DNA from: Plutella xylostella
Taxonomy: Eukaryota; Arthropoda; Insecta; Lepidoptera; Plutellidae
NCBI RefSeq assembly: GCF_932276165.1
Contig: NC_063993.1
Location: 630,001-694,000 of the forward strand
Reading direction: 5' to 3'
DNA length: 64,000 nt
Every line of letters starts with the position of its first letter. Positions within the stretch are counted from its first letter, which is position 1. Shown here one piece after another: positions 1 to 12,195 of the stretch. The translations under genes and the position numbers were made by a program. The notes under the pieces were generated by a model. That model searched no databases, was not told the origin of the DNA, and saw only the letters and a list, made by a program, of their open reading frames with translations.

Positions 1-594
1 TCCACACTCAAAGTTATGATGAGACTCGGGCATAAAGGAAGCTAATTAAAACATTAACAGACAGAGCAAAGGGATTTACGTGCTTTACTATGGATTTATG
101 TTTGCTCATTTCACTTGAGGATAATTCAATATAGAATGTAAATATAACATAAACATGCCTGTTTATAGGGTGTTAATTTATTAGTCAACTTCCCGTTTGT
201 AGGTGAATGTACTCGATATACTAAAAAAACTTTCATAACGGTGAACAAAAACTCTGAATTCACTGAAACGAATCAGCTGGGCCACACCGTAGATGACGTT
301 ATTTTGGGAATGTATTATATCTTTATCTAAGTATGAATCAGCTTTTTCATTCGTAGTTATATTATTATATGGGGTAGGCAGATTCCGAATCTTAAAAGGT
401 GCGGACGTTCACAGACAACACTCTACTATGTCTGTGTGCAAGTGTGTAGTTACTATAGGTAGGTACATAAACAATGTAAATTTCCATGCGCTCATATCGT
501 AAGTCTGTAAGCCATTGTGCCTGGATGTGCTGAGGGCTATTCAGGAAGCCTGTGAGCCTAAGTGCTAGAAGGGCTATTCTAGCTTAACAATAAA
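1..594. other. No gene recognised
   Basis: AT-rich sequence with only short, low-complexity open frames. A frame of 69 codons at 293-502 has no recognisable motif. I see no repeat family that I can name. Confidence 0.6.
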
Positions 595-712
595 CGAAAC
601 AGCGAAAGCTTCGTGCGTGTCTGTAGGTTTAATACAAGGAGATAGAGTCGTGGTTCGCACAGCAGCGCTCCGAAACTTAGTTTTTCGTTATATGGAGAGA
701 CCCCCCAGATCC
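595..712 (+). repeat. Partial copy of MITE family A
   Basis: This stretch contains GTTTAATAC, a TAGAGTCGTGGTTCGC segment, then CTTAGTTTTTCGTTATATGG and a CCCCCCAGA end. The same order of blocks occurs at 28325-28478 (plus), 39495-39738 (minus) and 59519-59660 (minus). The left inverted repeat seen in those copies is missing here, so this copy is 5' truncated. A 60-codon frame over it has only a GTG start and is not a gene. Confidence 0.55.
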
Positions 713-1476
713 TATCGCTCAGGAGTTTACGAGACGTTAGCCAATACAGGTTACTTGTGCATGTATAGGAAAAGGGGTGCAGTTATTGTTGATAAGTAAG
801 AATATTATGAATCAACTACTTTGTATAGTGTGTACCTAGTATATTATTATAAGTGGTTTTTATCTACGACCTAGGTAACTCAGAAAACAAAAATCGTAAT
901 TATTACGTATGGAATGGTACTGGTATTGTTCGATCCATATTAATAATTAGAAATACCAATATGATTGGTGTTCCACTAAAAGGTTAAGCATTCATCATCC
1001 TATAATCGTCAATACCTTATCAGAATCATATTCTCGAACAAATATTATATGAGGTTTGGTTGGCTAAGCTCAGTTTTTTAACCCGTTTTTTGCTAACCCG
1101 GTATATCGAGAACAAGGTCGTTTATTTTTAATTAAAAATCCTAGACCTTATATCCGACATTTAATTAATTTCCACATTTTAATTTCACCTACTCCACGTG
1201 GTATACGCTAATTAAAAAATCTTTGTTTAATTAAAAACCCACTCTACACAACAACAAGGCATGTACGTCGATTTTTGATCCTGCCTCTGAAGGCCTTTGG
1301 ATCGTAACCGTGAGGAGCTTTGCAAGACTAAAACGGTCAACTTATTCAGATTCACTAGAATCAGAGCTAGACGTGAAGTCAGGTAGCCTAAGGTATTGTA
1401 CCTACTTATGTCTAAACGCGTGACGCGTGACTCAGATGAAGATGACTAAAGAACTTTTATTTTACAAATCCTAACT
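713..1476. other. No gene recognised
   Basis: AT-rich sequence without a supported gene. A short string TCCTAACT at 1469-1476 directly precedes the Helitron and repeats its first eight bases. Confidence 0.55.
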
Positions 1477-1509
1477 TCCTAACTAATATTATAAATGCGA
1501 AAGTAACTG

Positions 1510-1548
<39 letters not shown>

Positions 1549-1699
1549 TACTCTTTCACGCCAAAACTACTGAACGGATTTGAATGAAATTTGGTATACA
1601 TACGGTCTAGACCCTGGGAAAGAACATAGGATACTTTTTATCCCGGAATTCCCACGGGAAAACTTTTTAAGGCGAAGCGAAGCGCGCGGGAACAGCTAG
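1477..1699 (+). mobile_element. Non-autonomous Helitron, copy 1
   Basis: The element begins TCCTAACTAATATTATAAA, then carries a (GTCT)n microsatellite at about 1507-1550. It continues with blocks typical of lepidopteran Helitrons: CACGCCAAAACTACTGAACG, ATGAAATTTGGTATACATA, ACTTTTTATCCCGGAATTC. It ends in GCGCGCGGGAACAGCTAG followed by T. The TC start and CTAG end with a 3' T fit the Helitron rule. No Rep/helicase coding is present. A close second copy lies at 2592-2810. The family assignment rests on recalled lepidopteran Helitron consensus features, not on a search. Confidence 0.75.
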
Positions 1700-1912
1700 T
1701 ATGAAATATTTGCGAAAATTATAAAGAACCTTTAGGATCAGTATGCACTGTCGTGTAAGGAAAGCGGTACTTTGTAAATCGACAAACTCAGTACGAGCTT
1801 CTTCTTTTTAGTAGTTACTATTTGTCACCGTGGTGAAAATAATAAGTTATCACTTTGCTGACTGCCCAGCGGACGCCACCGGACGAATAGAGTAAATGTA
1901 AAACGACAAACC

Positions 1913-2067
1913 TTTTTTTACTTATATTATAAAGGCGAAGGTTTCTGCTGTTTGTTACTTATTCAAGTAAAAACGGCTGAACTGATTTTAATGAAATTTG
2001 GTATGGGGTTAGCTGACCTTTTATCGCGGAATTTGCACGGGAAACCTTTTTAAGGCGAAACACCTAG
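1913..2067 (+). mobile_element. Diverged Helitron-like fragment
   Basis: It shares TTATATTATAAAGGCGAAGG, a TTTAATGAAATTTGGTATGG block, TTTTATCGCGGAATTTGCAC and an ACACCTAG|T end with the two neighbouring Helitrons. It lacks the GTCT microsatellite and is shorter and more diverged, so it is an older copy or a different subfamily. Confidence 0.5.
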
Positions 2068-2591
2068 TCCTATTCTAAATCATCTCACTCTGGGCTCGCT
2101 CGACGCAGATGACGGTAGCGCGGCTACACTCCTCAGCTATCAGGCGTCATTGTTAGCTCTCCCTAGTCTTCCATCTATTGTTTTCCTTTCCCATTTTGCT
2201 CAACAACAAAAGAACTTTCCGTGAAACAAAGACGTAATTATAGAGAGGGGTGACGAGGAACAAAAATCTTAAGATTATGTGGTTAATTATTAATTTTTCA
2301 GTGTCCGCCGCGGCCATTGTAATTTTGTTGATTTACAGAGGTGCTTCAATATCTTTGTTATGGTCTGCTTTTATTTAAGGTGCTACAATGTTATATTGAT
2401 ATCTTCTACTTCTAATATTTTATCATTAAGTATTTGTGACTGCTTTAGATATTAGGTAGGTATTTTAAGAATACAAAAAACTGAAATCAGATGACGTTGC
2501 TGAAACCTTAGTCCGCGTTGTTCTACGCTGAAAACATGCAAGCCCGCTATCTGTGGCCTCTTGTAAAACGAATAGAATTCCCAAATTTCTA
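2068..2591. other. No gene recognised
   Basis: Unique-looking AT-rich sequence between Helitron copies. No supported feature. Confidence 0.5.
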
Positions 2592-2624
2592 TCCTAACTA
2601 ATATTATAAATGCGAAAGTAACTG

Positions 2625-2659
<35 letters not shown>

Positions 2660-2810
2660 TACTCTTTCACGCCAAAACTACTGAACGGATTTGAATGAAA
2701 TTTGGCATACATATGGTCTAGACCGTGGGAAAGAACATAGGCTACTTTTTATCCCGGAATTCCCACGGGAAAACTTTTTAATGCAAAGCGAAGCGCGCGG
2801 GAACAGCTAG
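2592..2810 (+). mobile_element. Non-autonomous Helitron, copy 2
   Basis: It has the same order as the copy at 1477-1699: TCCTAACTAATATT start, (GTCT)n, TTACTCTTTCACGCC, ACTTTTTATCCCGGAATTC, and GGGAACAGCTAG end. It is flanked by A on the left and T on the right, the A|T target used by Helitrons. By eye it differs from copy 1 at only a few positions outside the microsatellite, so the two copies are fairly young. Confidence 0.75.
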
Positions 2811-3167
2811 TAAAAAATAAATATAAAACACTAAATACAGACTAACAGAGTGCTCCAAGGCTTTAACAGGTTTTTCATTTCATAGAAAAATATAATATTA
2901 TTTATTGCGTTTTATGAAACAGTGAAAGGGTTAATTAGGTTAAGGCAAAACAATGGTTAAGAGGTAGTCCACGTACGTTATTGTTCTATAATGGTTCTAT
3001 AACGACAGTTCTTCAGCCGGGGTCATCACCCCTAATGTGCCCGTGGGTAGTCACACATATGCTCTATAAAAAACCCTACGATCATTATTATACACTCCGT
3101 TTCAACGAAGATGACAATCTGTTATCAGTTTATTGTTATTAAATTTATTTTTGCATTTCATAGGACG
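2811..3167. other. No gene recognised
   Basis: AT-rich sequence with no supported feature. Confidence 0.5.
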
Positions 3168-3226
3168 AAACAGCAACCGGGAGCCACGGCGCGGCGTAAC
3201 GTGCCGTCCGAAGCACGGAAGCGTCC
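3168..3226 (+). repeat. Fragment of a dispersed lepidopteran repeat
   Basis: The stretch CAACCGGGAGCCACGG followed by TAACGTGCCGTCCGAAGCAC resembles a repeat I recall as common in Lepidoptera, with core ACGTGCCNTCCGAAGCACGG. It is GC-rich in an AT-rich setting. There is no coding evidence. Confidence 0.35.
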
Positions 3227-4257
3227 AGAAAGTGACATGAAAGTTTTTATGAAAATGTTACTCATAAACCAAATTAAATGCTACACCTACTACTTTTGAC
3301 GTCATTCAATATTAACTCGTAAAACAACATTAAGTATCATTCTAAATTATAAATACCTATTACCTTAAAATTATTTAAAAAAAAATTATAAGTAAGTCAT
3401 CATTCATTTCCAACACTCTTCCCTTGAACGGACTATACCAACTCTACTTCCAATTTCCAATAACCACGACGTATGGGGGCCATTTTGCTCCGTCTGCTAA
3501 TCAGTTATATTGTTGCCTGAACATATCCTGTGATTAGCCATTATGTTGCGTTGCCTCGGCAATTTTCCACTGAAGGCTATCTTGTACAGCCCTACTAATT
3601 TACTTTAATATCCTGAAGGATTGATTTCAATGGAAGGCAAGTAATTTAGTTTTACTGTCATAAGACTCATCATGAGTCATGACCTAAATAGATAAAATTA
3701 CATGTGGCTTAAGTCTTTGTCTTTTATAACGAGTAAAGGTGCCATTTGGCGGCTTCGGCGATTACAGCTCTTGTTCGTTCGTCATTCGTAAATATAGAGC
3801 AACCCCAATGGTTGTTTTAAACGTGTCGACATACTTTATGTTACCTATCAATAAACTCTAGAACATGTATATTAAAATCTGATCATCTATAAATTGTTTA
3901 TTTTTGTCTACGTGTGTTTAAAGTTAGCTATTACTCTCTAGTAGCTATCGCGTTCCACTTGACCAACATGGCTTTTCCGAACCCCAGAACATGGATAAAG
4001 CAATGAAATTATCCACCTTCATAATTCTTCAGAGCGTACTCAAAGATAATGTGTCATCTTTGAAAAACAATAAATGCCGGAGAAGTGTTATCTTAAATAA
4101 AGAAGGTTTACTTAGGGTCTGTTTCACAATGTCTGGATAATGGAAACCTAGTTGTATCCCACTGGGCACAAAAGACATGCTTTCACTGTCTTAAACATAA
4201 TTACAGAGAGTGACAGCGTGTACTTTATCCTACAGGTTGCCATTACCATGTGAACAT
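3227..4257. other. No gene recognised
   Basis: AT-rich sequence with no supported gene. Confidence 0.5.
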
Positions 4258-4316
4258 GCCTACATACATACAAATGAATTGACAACCTCCTCCTTGTTTC
4301 TAAGTCGGTTAAAAAC
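4258..4316 (+). repeat. LINE-type 3' tail
   Basis: The stretch runs from TACATACATACAAATGAATT through ACAACCTCCTCC to AAGTCGGTTAAAAA. Similar tails occur at 12342-12392, 20840-21056 and 61403-61459. This is the usual 3' end of a lepidopteran non-LTR element. The body is absent. Confidence 0.5.
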
Positions 4317-5289
4317 TAAAATAACTAGTGTTTTTTATATCACTTCTACCCGATTCTCTTCGTTCTGTCTCGATTTCTACTCCACAGACCGAAGCCCCTA
4401 TTAACACACGATAACGGTCAACAGGAAGTGCAGGCGCCATGTTGGAAATGAGATAGAGGAAATATGTATATTGTCGGAATGTTGGCAGCCATTATTTAGG
4501 GACGGGTGACTTCCGGTGGTTCATAAGTTTTCCTTAGTTGTTGCGCGGTGGAATGAGGATGTGCGAATAAAATTTATTGGCGAGGGAGATCACGTGTACG
4601 ATAATATTGTTAGTTATAGCATAATACTAGTTATAGTAACGGTTTAATTGTAATGTAATAGAATTTATAAAAAGTAATTTCTTTGTTAGTTGCATTTTTT
4701 ATTCATTACAAATTCATTCCGGGTTATTAGAACCAAAAGCTTAACCCATAAGCAAGCCACACCATTACTTACTTTAAAAAGTCACCAAATTGACTACATA
4801 ATACGTCCATTGGGAAATGGGTATTCCGCGACATCACTCTACTCTTACAGCCACTCCAGGTACCCGGTAACAGTAGCCTCTATGCCTCAGACAATAAAGT
4901 TGAAACTACCAATGAACAGGTTTAGTGGGGTGCTATTTTGGGGTGATCAGCGTACCGTGCAACATATCTGAAATTAATTCATGTTCTTTGTCATGCACTT
5001 ACTTTATATGCGTAGTTTAATGACGTGGCACTATAAAACGTCATCGGAAAGCCTATATCATTGGGCTGAGATGTGGGAGACGCGTGAATGGGTGAAACAG
5101 GAAAAACACGGCTTTGCTCTTAACAAACAGTGCGGCCACTAAACCAATATTCCGAGGGGCGAGGATTTCGAGTAGTACCTACCCCTTTTGGACGTAAAAA
5201 ACTTGCTTTAAAGCAGTACAGTTTTTGCTCAAAATTTTAGTGGTTTTGGTACGGTGCCGCGGAGCTATATCTGATCAGTAAAGATATAA
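4317..5289. other. No gene recognised
   Basis: AT-rich. An open frame at 4690-4971 (93 codons) has no recognisable motif and ordinary base composition, so I do not call it. Confidence 0.5.
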
Positions 5290-5455
5290 TTTAGCACATC
5301 TATGTAGATATGTGAATCCACCAACTTGCAGTGTGCCAGCGTGGTAGGAAATGGTCCAAGCTTAGGAAGGCAGTTTAGACCTTGGGGATATGCATAACGG
5401 TTCCATTCGAGAGAGCCAGGTACAGGTACTGACACCCCCACAGAGAATAGACTAG
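5290..5455 (+). repeat. Dispersed repeat C, 3' part
   Basis: It contains GGAAATGGTCCAAGCTTAGG, AGACCTTGGGGATATGC, GAGAGAGCCAGGTACAGG and CACCCCCACAGAGAATAG. The same run occurs at 8970-9192 and its last part at 7985-8031. The start of the family, with GTGAAGGAAAACATCGTGAG, is absent here but present at 8970 and, inverted, at 35392-35440. It is probably a truncated LINE or SINE copy. Confidence 0.6.
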
Positions 5456-5555
5456 AATAGAATATAATAGAGATACTTAAAATCGTGCCGTTCATGCAAA
5501 GTGCATGAAAAATAAATGCAAAATAGAAGATGCGATAGAAGATCTATGCTACTTT

Positions 5556-5787
5556 TACTCACGGGCAATGAAAAGGTTCCACTAAGAAAATCACCAAATA
5601 ACTCCTAAACGAAAAAGGCTAGCTTAATGACGCCTTCTGCAACATTCAAGTACATTTAACAGAGCAACAGGACATTACCAACTGAAAACAGTAACACTTT
5701 TTTCAAATTTTAAATGAAATCTTTGAAAAAGGGTTCGTTTGGTGTCGATATTTTGTGAGTGGAACATTTTCATTGCCCGTGAGTGTA
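5556..5787. mobile_element. MITE family D (TA target)
   Basis: The left end is TA-CTCACGGGCAATGAAAAGG. The right end reads CATTTTCATTGCCCGTGAG-TGTA. The two ends are inverted copies over about 25 bp, including TTCCACT/AGTGGAA. The flanking TA on each side fits a Tc1/mariner-type target duplication. The interior has no coding. A more decayed copy lies at 45254-45498. Confidence 0.7.
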
Positions 5788-7984
5788 GAAGCCAGATCTT
5801 TTATTTCGATTGATTTTCTATCCTAATAAGTTGATATAAGTATGGATGTTTGTAACTATTACACGAATCTAATTTACAACTTTACATTATACTTAATCTA
5901 TTCATTCTTCATCTTATATTTATAAGCCCTATATTAATATATAAATTTAAACAATATTTTTACCACAGACAAATTAATCAAACTTGCAATGCCCCTTATA
6001 TCCACCGCGGATTAAAAAGTACAACAAAACCGAACAATCAGCGCGCATGTAGGTACTGGCGGCCAATTGAAATAGCGCCTTTAAATTTATGTATGCCGAA
6101 ACAACAGTAAGCGAGTAAATTTAAATGAAACTTTGTTCGGCACAAAAGTTAAATGAAGTCCAGTTTGTAATTAATTCAAACTGGTGGCTTTTAATCATGC
6201 GAATCGCCCCGGAATATGCATTCAGTGTTCATACGGGTAAAAACTATTTTAATTATTTGCCAGCAACGTGCAGTATAGATGAGTATAAATAACGCGATGT
6301 TTGTGCTTTCTGCCGCTCTTGCTGTAAGTAAATAATTTCGGAGAGAATAATAATGGAACTAAAGTTCGTGAAGCTTCAAACATCAATATCATGAGTCATG
6401 AGTGTAATGACAAATAACAGTATATCGAATCAAAATATTAAACTAAAAACAATCGTATTTGTCAATCGGGTTTGGAAAAATGATGCTTAGTTGCTTAGGT
6501 ACTCCACTTTTTCTGCCAAAACATAACACATTTCGTAAAAGTTATATTAATTACATTAGTAATACAGATTTGCGGCGCTGATATTAGTTCCAGAATACGA
6601 CCCAAGTTGTGTCTCCGAAAGAGAGCCAATGTCATCAAGCAGGTAACCATACGGAAAATATAACCAGCCGTCGCGTCACAGCGGCTGAACCGAAATTAAC
6701 ATATCCATGATTTATAACGGCCATTTTTATTTTCTGTAAAGACAGCAATAAAGGCCATATGAATACTTTTCACGAGTTTCAAAGATTTATACGAGAATAT
6801 TACAGTGGAACGGAGAACGTTATTCAGGAGCAGGTGCCGTGACGATTTGCTAACTCGACGTATTTTTGTAGAGAAATTGAGGGGGATTTTTTAGGAACAC
6901 CTGTAACTGAAACTTAGATTGTTCCGGTAACATATTGGGCGCGCGCGGGGTGTAGGTTTGAATTTAAAGTTTAATAAACTTGCCGATGATGTATAGGTAC
7001 CGTATAGCTACCGTACCACCACCGATACATTGCGAGTTATGCTTATGCGTTCATGATAATCTTACAGAATCACCGCCACTAAGCCACTTAAGCCGTGGCT
7101 AGTACTATAGGTATAAAATACAGACAGCCAAACTCATACAAAACGAGTTTTCAGTTACGTTTCAACATTATGAGCGTCCAACTTCGTCTTTCCTCAACTC
7201 ATAAAGAGAAAAGCAAAGCTTTAATTATTCATATATCACATACGCGCATATACAGGGCGAGAATGTAATATTACTATGGGAAAATATTATGATTAGTGTT
7301 CAGTGGCGGCCGGTCACAAAGTGTGATATAGGAGCCCAGCGGTTCAAACTTAATAAACATTAATAAATAATTGGCGAATAATGAGAAACGAATCATGAAA
7401 AATGGAAGCTATGTATTAGTTTCTGTAAAGAATACAAATTTTGAGCCCCCTTATAAAAAATGTGTGTAAGTATTTAGTATGTTGGTCTATATCCATTTTA
7501 CAATAACTCATTCATTTGTTATTTAGTAAATTTATTCTCCCAATTACCCCAATGTCGAACCAGCCGCGCCAACACAAAACTAGCCACCCTGTAGATGGCA
7601 GGCTTTCACTAATGAAATAAACTTTCAGGTATCTCCCGGTATTAATATTCATGGGTTGTCCTACAGTTGCTACCCTTGTAAATGTTGCATTCGTTAACGA
7701 GCCCCACTGATGGTAATGCTGTCACGTGGTGTTGTTATTAATTTGCTTAGCAATCAATTGGTTCGCAGGTTGATCTAATTTTGCCGGTACAGATTTTCTG
7801 ATTAGTGGAGTGTTGCTTATGGTATATAATAAATATTATACTCATATTAAATATCATGTTCATCTAATAACCTGTCGACAAGTGTCAAATACTTACAATT
7901 TGGGATACGGCCAAAGCTGTAGGTAATAGCTTTAAATTATACCTAAATAGGTAATACCAGGTGATGGTTGGTTTAACAAAGGTG
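5788..7984. other. No supported gene
   Basis: AT-rich. One candidate for a tiny first exon (6297-6323 followed by GTAAGT) is discussed among the findings but is too weak to annotate as a gene. Confidence 0.45.
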
Positions 7985-8031
7985 ATGGAGCCAGGTCCAG
8001 GCACTAACACCCTCGCAGAATATAATATAAT
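7985..8031 (+). repeat. Repeat C tail fragment
   Basis: It reads GGAGCCAGGTCCAGGCACTA then ACACCCTCGCAGAATATAAT. It matches the end of the copies at 5290-5455 and 9193, diverged. It is a severely truncated copy. Confidence 0.45.
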
Positions 8032-8969
8032 AGGTTTTTGATACTTAATTATAGCTATGAAACCTATCGATCAAGTATGAGCTATTTAATGAAAATTGTA
8101 AACTGAAAGAAAAAACACACAAAACGTATACCACCCCGCCTTTTGCGTTCCACAATATAATATGTAATGTTATAAAACTAGCATCTGTAATTTTTCACAT
8201 ACTATAAAGCTCGGGATGAAGGATTATGCTAATGGTTATAAAATATTTAAACGCCAAGCTGCTATAATATTTATTGCTTACTTTAAACCCCACGAGTAAG
8301 CCTTGTTATATGCATAATCAAATATAACTTTTTTCATACAATGTTCTTCCGAACAGTGCAGCAGTCATCATACTAATGGCCTGTTTCAGAATGTCTGAAT
8401 ATTTTCTACCTGTGAGATAAAAGACAATACATGCTGTCACCGTTTAAAACGTAATTGCAGAGAGTTAAAGTTAGTATTGCCTCAAGACATGCAGACAGTC
8501 TAAGCAACGAGTCAAAATCTTTGTTACAGATTGAACTTTGTATGTATTTCTTTGGCTGTGGAAACCTCATTTTTCATTTTCCAAATTTAAGTAACCAAAT
8601 GACATTATAATACGTATGCTTCCAGAATAACCTCGTCGCATCAAATAATAATAGTCTCGTGAATTGGCCCGCAGTTCGCTGCTCCAGGCAGCTCCGAATT
8701 CAGAATAAACACTTACCTGAGATTACACGCGAGAGCCGAGCAAGTGCTTGTGCATTACACAGAGATGCGATTACGTTGGTTAGCTACATGTAATTAAAAG
8801 CAAACGCTTTGACTTGCTCTGTACCTATGTGTGTACGTAGACTATAGATTTGTAATGGAGTATTATGGATGCCATTTCATGGTTAGAATGTTTCTCAGCA
8901 GTTTAGGTAAAGGAGTCATTTGGTGGCGGACGGAATATCAGGTATTGCAGCATTCCACTAGTACCTACT
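8032..8969. other. No gene recognised
   Basis: AT-rich sequence with no supported gene. Confidence 0.5.
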
Positions 8970-9192
8970 CAAGTACAATGTATACCATTCGCTCTTACGG
9001 TGAAGGAAAACATCGTGAGGAAACCTGCATATCTAGATCTAGCACATTTAGATATGTGAACCCACCGACCCGCAGTGGACCAGCGTGGTGGGAAATGGTC
9101 CAAGCTTAGGAAGGCAGTTTAGACCTTGGGGATATGCACAAAGGTTCCACTCGAGAGAGCCAGGTGCAGGTACTTACACCCCCACAGAGAAT
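8970..9192 (+). repeat. Dispersed repeat C, longest copy
   Basis: It runs from ACCATTCGCTCTTACGG through GTGAAGGAAAACATCGTGAG, CCCGCAGTGGACCAGCGTGG, GGTCCAAGCTTAGGAAGGC and CACCCCCACAGAGAATAG. It is open on the plus strand as part of a 92-codon frame (8831-9109). That reading also looks like one I recall from many lepidopteran repeats, not like a host protein. A truncated copy lies at 5290-5455. Confidence 0.6.
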
Positions 9193-11540
9193 AGAATAAG
9201 TCAAAAAACTTTAAAAAATATTTAATTCGAACCATTATTTCGACAACATTGACATCTAAAACACATGGGCCATACCAACCACTAAAACTTCACAGCGCGA
9301 GTCTCCAAGCGTCGGGACCACAAAAGGTCATTTAGCCAGCGCGGCCGCTGCATGTCGCTCCGGTATCCCTCACAATGATGAAGGCACGTAATTTACTGCG
9401 CCCGGTGACAGATGGGGAGTCGCCTCGCATGCGAGCCGCGACGTGACTTGCGGGCTATTCGGGAGGAAACTGCGTCTGTGAAGCGATCCTGAAATCGTGT
9501 ATTGATGATGATGATGCTACGGAGCACGATTTAGAAGGAGCTAAATTTTTATGTCAAATCACATTGTTTTCCAGAATACGAAGACTATGGCTTGAATTTA
9601 CGATTGAAGAGTTCCATGATCAATTGAACGATCTGACCATACTTGCAGAAAATAATATTATTGCCACTGACATATATTACTAGATTATTACTAAATGAAC
9701 TATCACAGTTGCACAGATATAAAATTTAATAATACGAAATGTGGAGTTAATTCTAGAAGCAATGGAGAAGTAAGCAGTTAGGAATATTACTACAATCTAA
9801 GCAATGTAATTACAACTTGTGAATGTTAGGGTTGCTGGATTCAAATTCGAAGGCACGGCTGCATATATTGAAGACCAACTTGGACGGACTTCCCCGGTCG
9901 AAAGATTAGACAACTTGCAGACGTCGGCTTCTCGACATATTGATTTATAATAACAATTTGGAAATTATGGAGAAAATTATAGTTTATCTCCCCACATTTG
10001 ATTCAAATGTACTTCTCATTATCTACACTATCCCTAACACCAGCCCCCTCTTGATTTTTTAGAGGCATTCATTATGAAATTTAAATCAACAAAATAGATA
10101 GATGCAGAAAAACCTCACCTAAAAACTCTTTAAGATTGTGACCGCCAGAACCTAAGTATTTACCCTAGGAACAGCACAACAATCTGGCCTTGGCTTTCCT
10201 CATCCAACTGACTAAGCAGTCTGAGCACGTTACTTTTTATTTCAAAAGGCGAGGCGTTTTTAGTATAAGAGTCCTTACTTATTTTCTTACCAACAAAACG
10301 CTATTTTTTCAAGCGTAATCTCATCACATTGTTGTCTGCTCAGAATTTAATCTTTAAATTTTCACGCCATTCCTAATTTGTTTTTAATATAAGAGAATTG
10401 ATGTAAGACAAGAAAGGAAGCAATAATTTCCTGTTTTGGAGAACATCGGGGCGTGAAACTGCTGGTTATTAAATGTCCCGCGCGAGCTGTCACGATTGTG
10501 ATTCCCTGAATTTGTATTGCTCTAAAGAACCATTGTCGATGTGTTTGTTTACTTACCGAAATATATATCTTATCCAGGGAGCCCCAGAACTTGTTACTTA
10601 CTGTAAGTTTAAATAACTCTATCTACCGACTGACTGGTAGTTACTTTTAATGTGTCAAAATAGTATGAAAGTATTTACCAGTCATCGGTAGATACTCGTA
10701 CAGTTATTGAAACTGGCAGTGAGTTACACAATACAAGATAGATAGGTAAGTACCACAGGGGTATAATCGTGACAGTTGTGACATTGCGAAAAAGAGACGC
10801 TTAGCTACATTAAGCGTAAGAAAGAAACGTTAAGCTGTAAATGTTTTTTGTCCTTTTTGCTGTGGCGCCTGTTTACGTCAGTTCTCTTTGCCAAACAATG
10901 AAACAAATGAAAAATCTTTGCCAAACAAAGGCTGACAGTTACAACAAAATTTTCTAAATGCTATTTATTTTTGATTTGCTAGTGATTTGTGGGTGTTTAT
11001 TAAGTTTATTAGACTATTATCATCACTTAACGAGTGTGTGACATGGGTGGGTGGATTTTGTTCGGTTGTATAGAGCATATTGAACGAAAACACGATGGAA
11101 TGATGGATGAGATATATATTTTCACATGTAAGTAGATACTATCAAGTTTAACAAGCTTACATTCATCATAGTACTATCTATTGGCTCGATTTTAATATAA
11201 AACGATACTAATTTTAATACTGTAAGGTCTTTTAGTATCAGTTTTAAGTAAAAATTACGAGGTACCATATCATAACAAATCACATGGTGTTGCAAGTTAT
11301 TGAAAATTTATTTTACCTACAAATATTATAGTATGCAAAGAAAATACTAGAAATTGTAACGGACTCGGGTTGGGTTTACAAATGAGGCGCACGAATTCGG
11401 TTTTTGTGAAGATTGTATTTTGTAGAAGTCATTCTCCTCTTTCAAATGAGGTGCCTCTCATTGTGAGGAAACGTTCGTTTCGTTTTTTTCTTCTATGTGT
11501 GATTTCTTCTGTATAATTTAAAGTTTATTGTATTGATACG
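9193..11540. other. No gene recognised; one GC-rich island
   Basis: Mostly AT-rich. The part at about 9290-9540 is clearly richer in G and C, contains GCGCGGCCGCTGC and GCCTCGCATGCGAGCCGCG, and matches no repeat seen in this window. It could be a regulatory island, but nothing in it identifies a gene. Confidence 0.4.
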
Positions 11541-11762
11541 AAATGCGTGTTTCCTTTAAAAAAAACCCCATCACATATTTGGCCCACGATTATAATGCTC
11601 ATGCTCATCCATTTATCTCTGCTTCATAGGTTTCCGACAGAAAAAAAAATATCAAGAAAATGGATAGACATTACCGGTCGCACAAATTGGGAACCAAAGA
11701 AACATACAAAAATTGTGTTCGGCACATTTTGAAGAGGATTGTTTCGATTGGACGAAGACAAT
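11541..11762 (+). pseudogene. Decayed THAP zinc-finger domain
   Basis: THAP domains are about 90-residue zinc-binding DNA-binding modules (C-X2-4-C ... C-X2-H) found in P-element transposases and many host proteins. Reading from 11541 gives KCVFPLKK, which supplies the first cysteine. It continues to LHRFPTEKKISRKW and then GRTNWEPKKHTKI. Here the frame breaks at about 11714. One base later the reading is CSAHFEEDCFDWTKT, the C-X2-H half of the module. The second cysteine of the first pair is missing, and a stop follows in the new frame at about 11794. So the domain is dead, with one frameshift and one lost ligand. A fold-back element begins 80 bp downstream. It could come from a P-like transposon or from a retrocopy of a host THAP gene. 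Confidence 0.7.
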
Positions 11763-11841
11763 GAATCATACAATCCACTCAGTTTGTGTATATTAAATAA
11801 TTATATTGAAATCAAATAAGTATGAGTAAAGTTTTTTTTCT

Positions 11842-12030
11842 TATATCGTCGGTTGACAGGAAAAACTCACTAAGGCTGATTTTTCAATATTCAGATAAAT
11901 GTTATCTGGGTAATACAAACATTGAGAAACATTGAGACGCAACAGCATCAAAATTATTTCCCAGCAAAACTTTTATCTCGCTATTGAAAAATTAGCCTTT
12001 AGTGTCTTTTTCCTATCAACCGACGATATA
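11842..12030. mobile_element. Fold-back MITE
   Basis: The left arm starts TATATCGTCGGTTGACAGG and continues to GGCTGATTTTTCAATATTC. The right arm ends CCTATCAACCGACGATATA. The arms are imperfect inverted copies over about 85 bp with a very short centre near 11925. The interior has no coding capacity. The motif GGCTGATTTTTCAAT is one I recall from insect inverted-repeat elements. I cannot fix the target duplication, so the superfamily is open. Confidence 0.65.
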
Positions 12031-12195
12031 CTCAAGTTTTGTTTTTGTTATTATGATAAGTTAAATTTCCCCATATTTAGGTTTAATTTTTTTGTCGGCA
12101 ACATCTATGGTTTGAGTGAGAAAGAGAATAGTGCACACGGCGATTGCCAGTCTATTTGTAGTTGGTCTGAGGTAAGTACTATAATCATAGGTATG

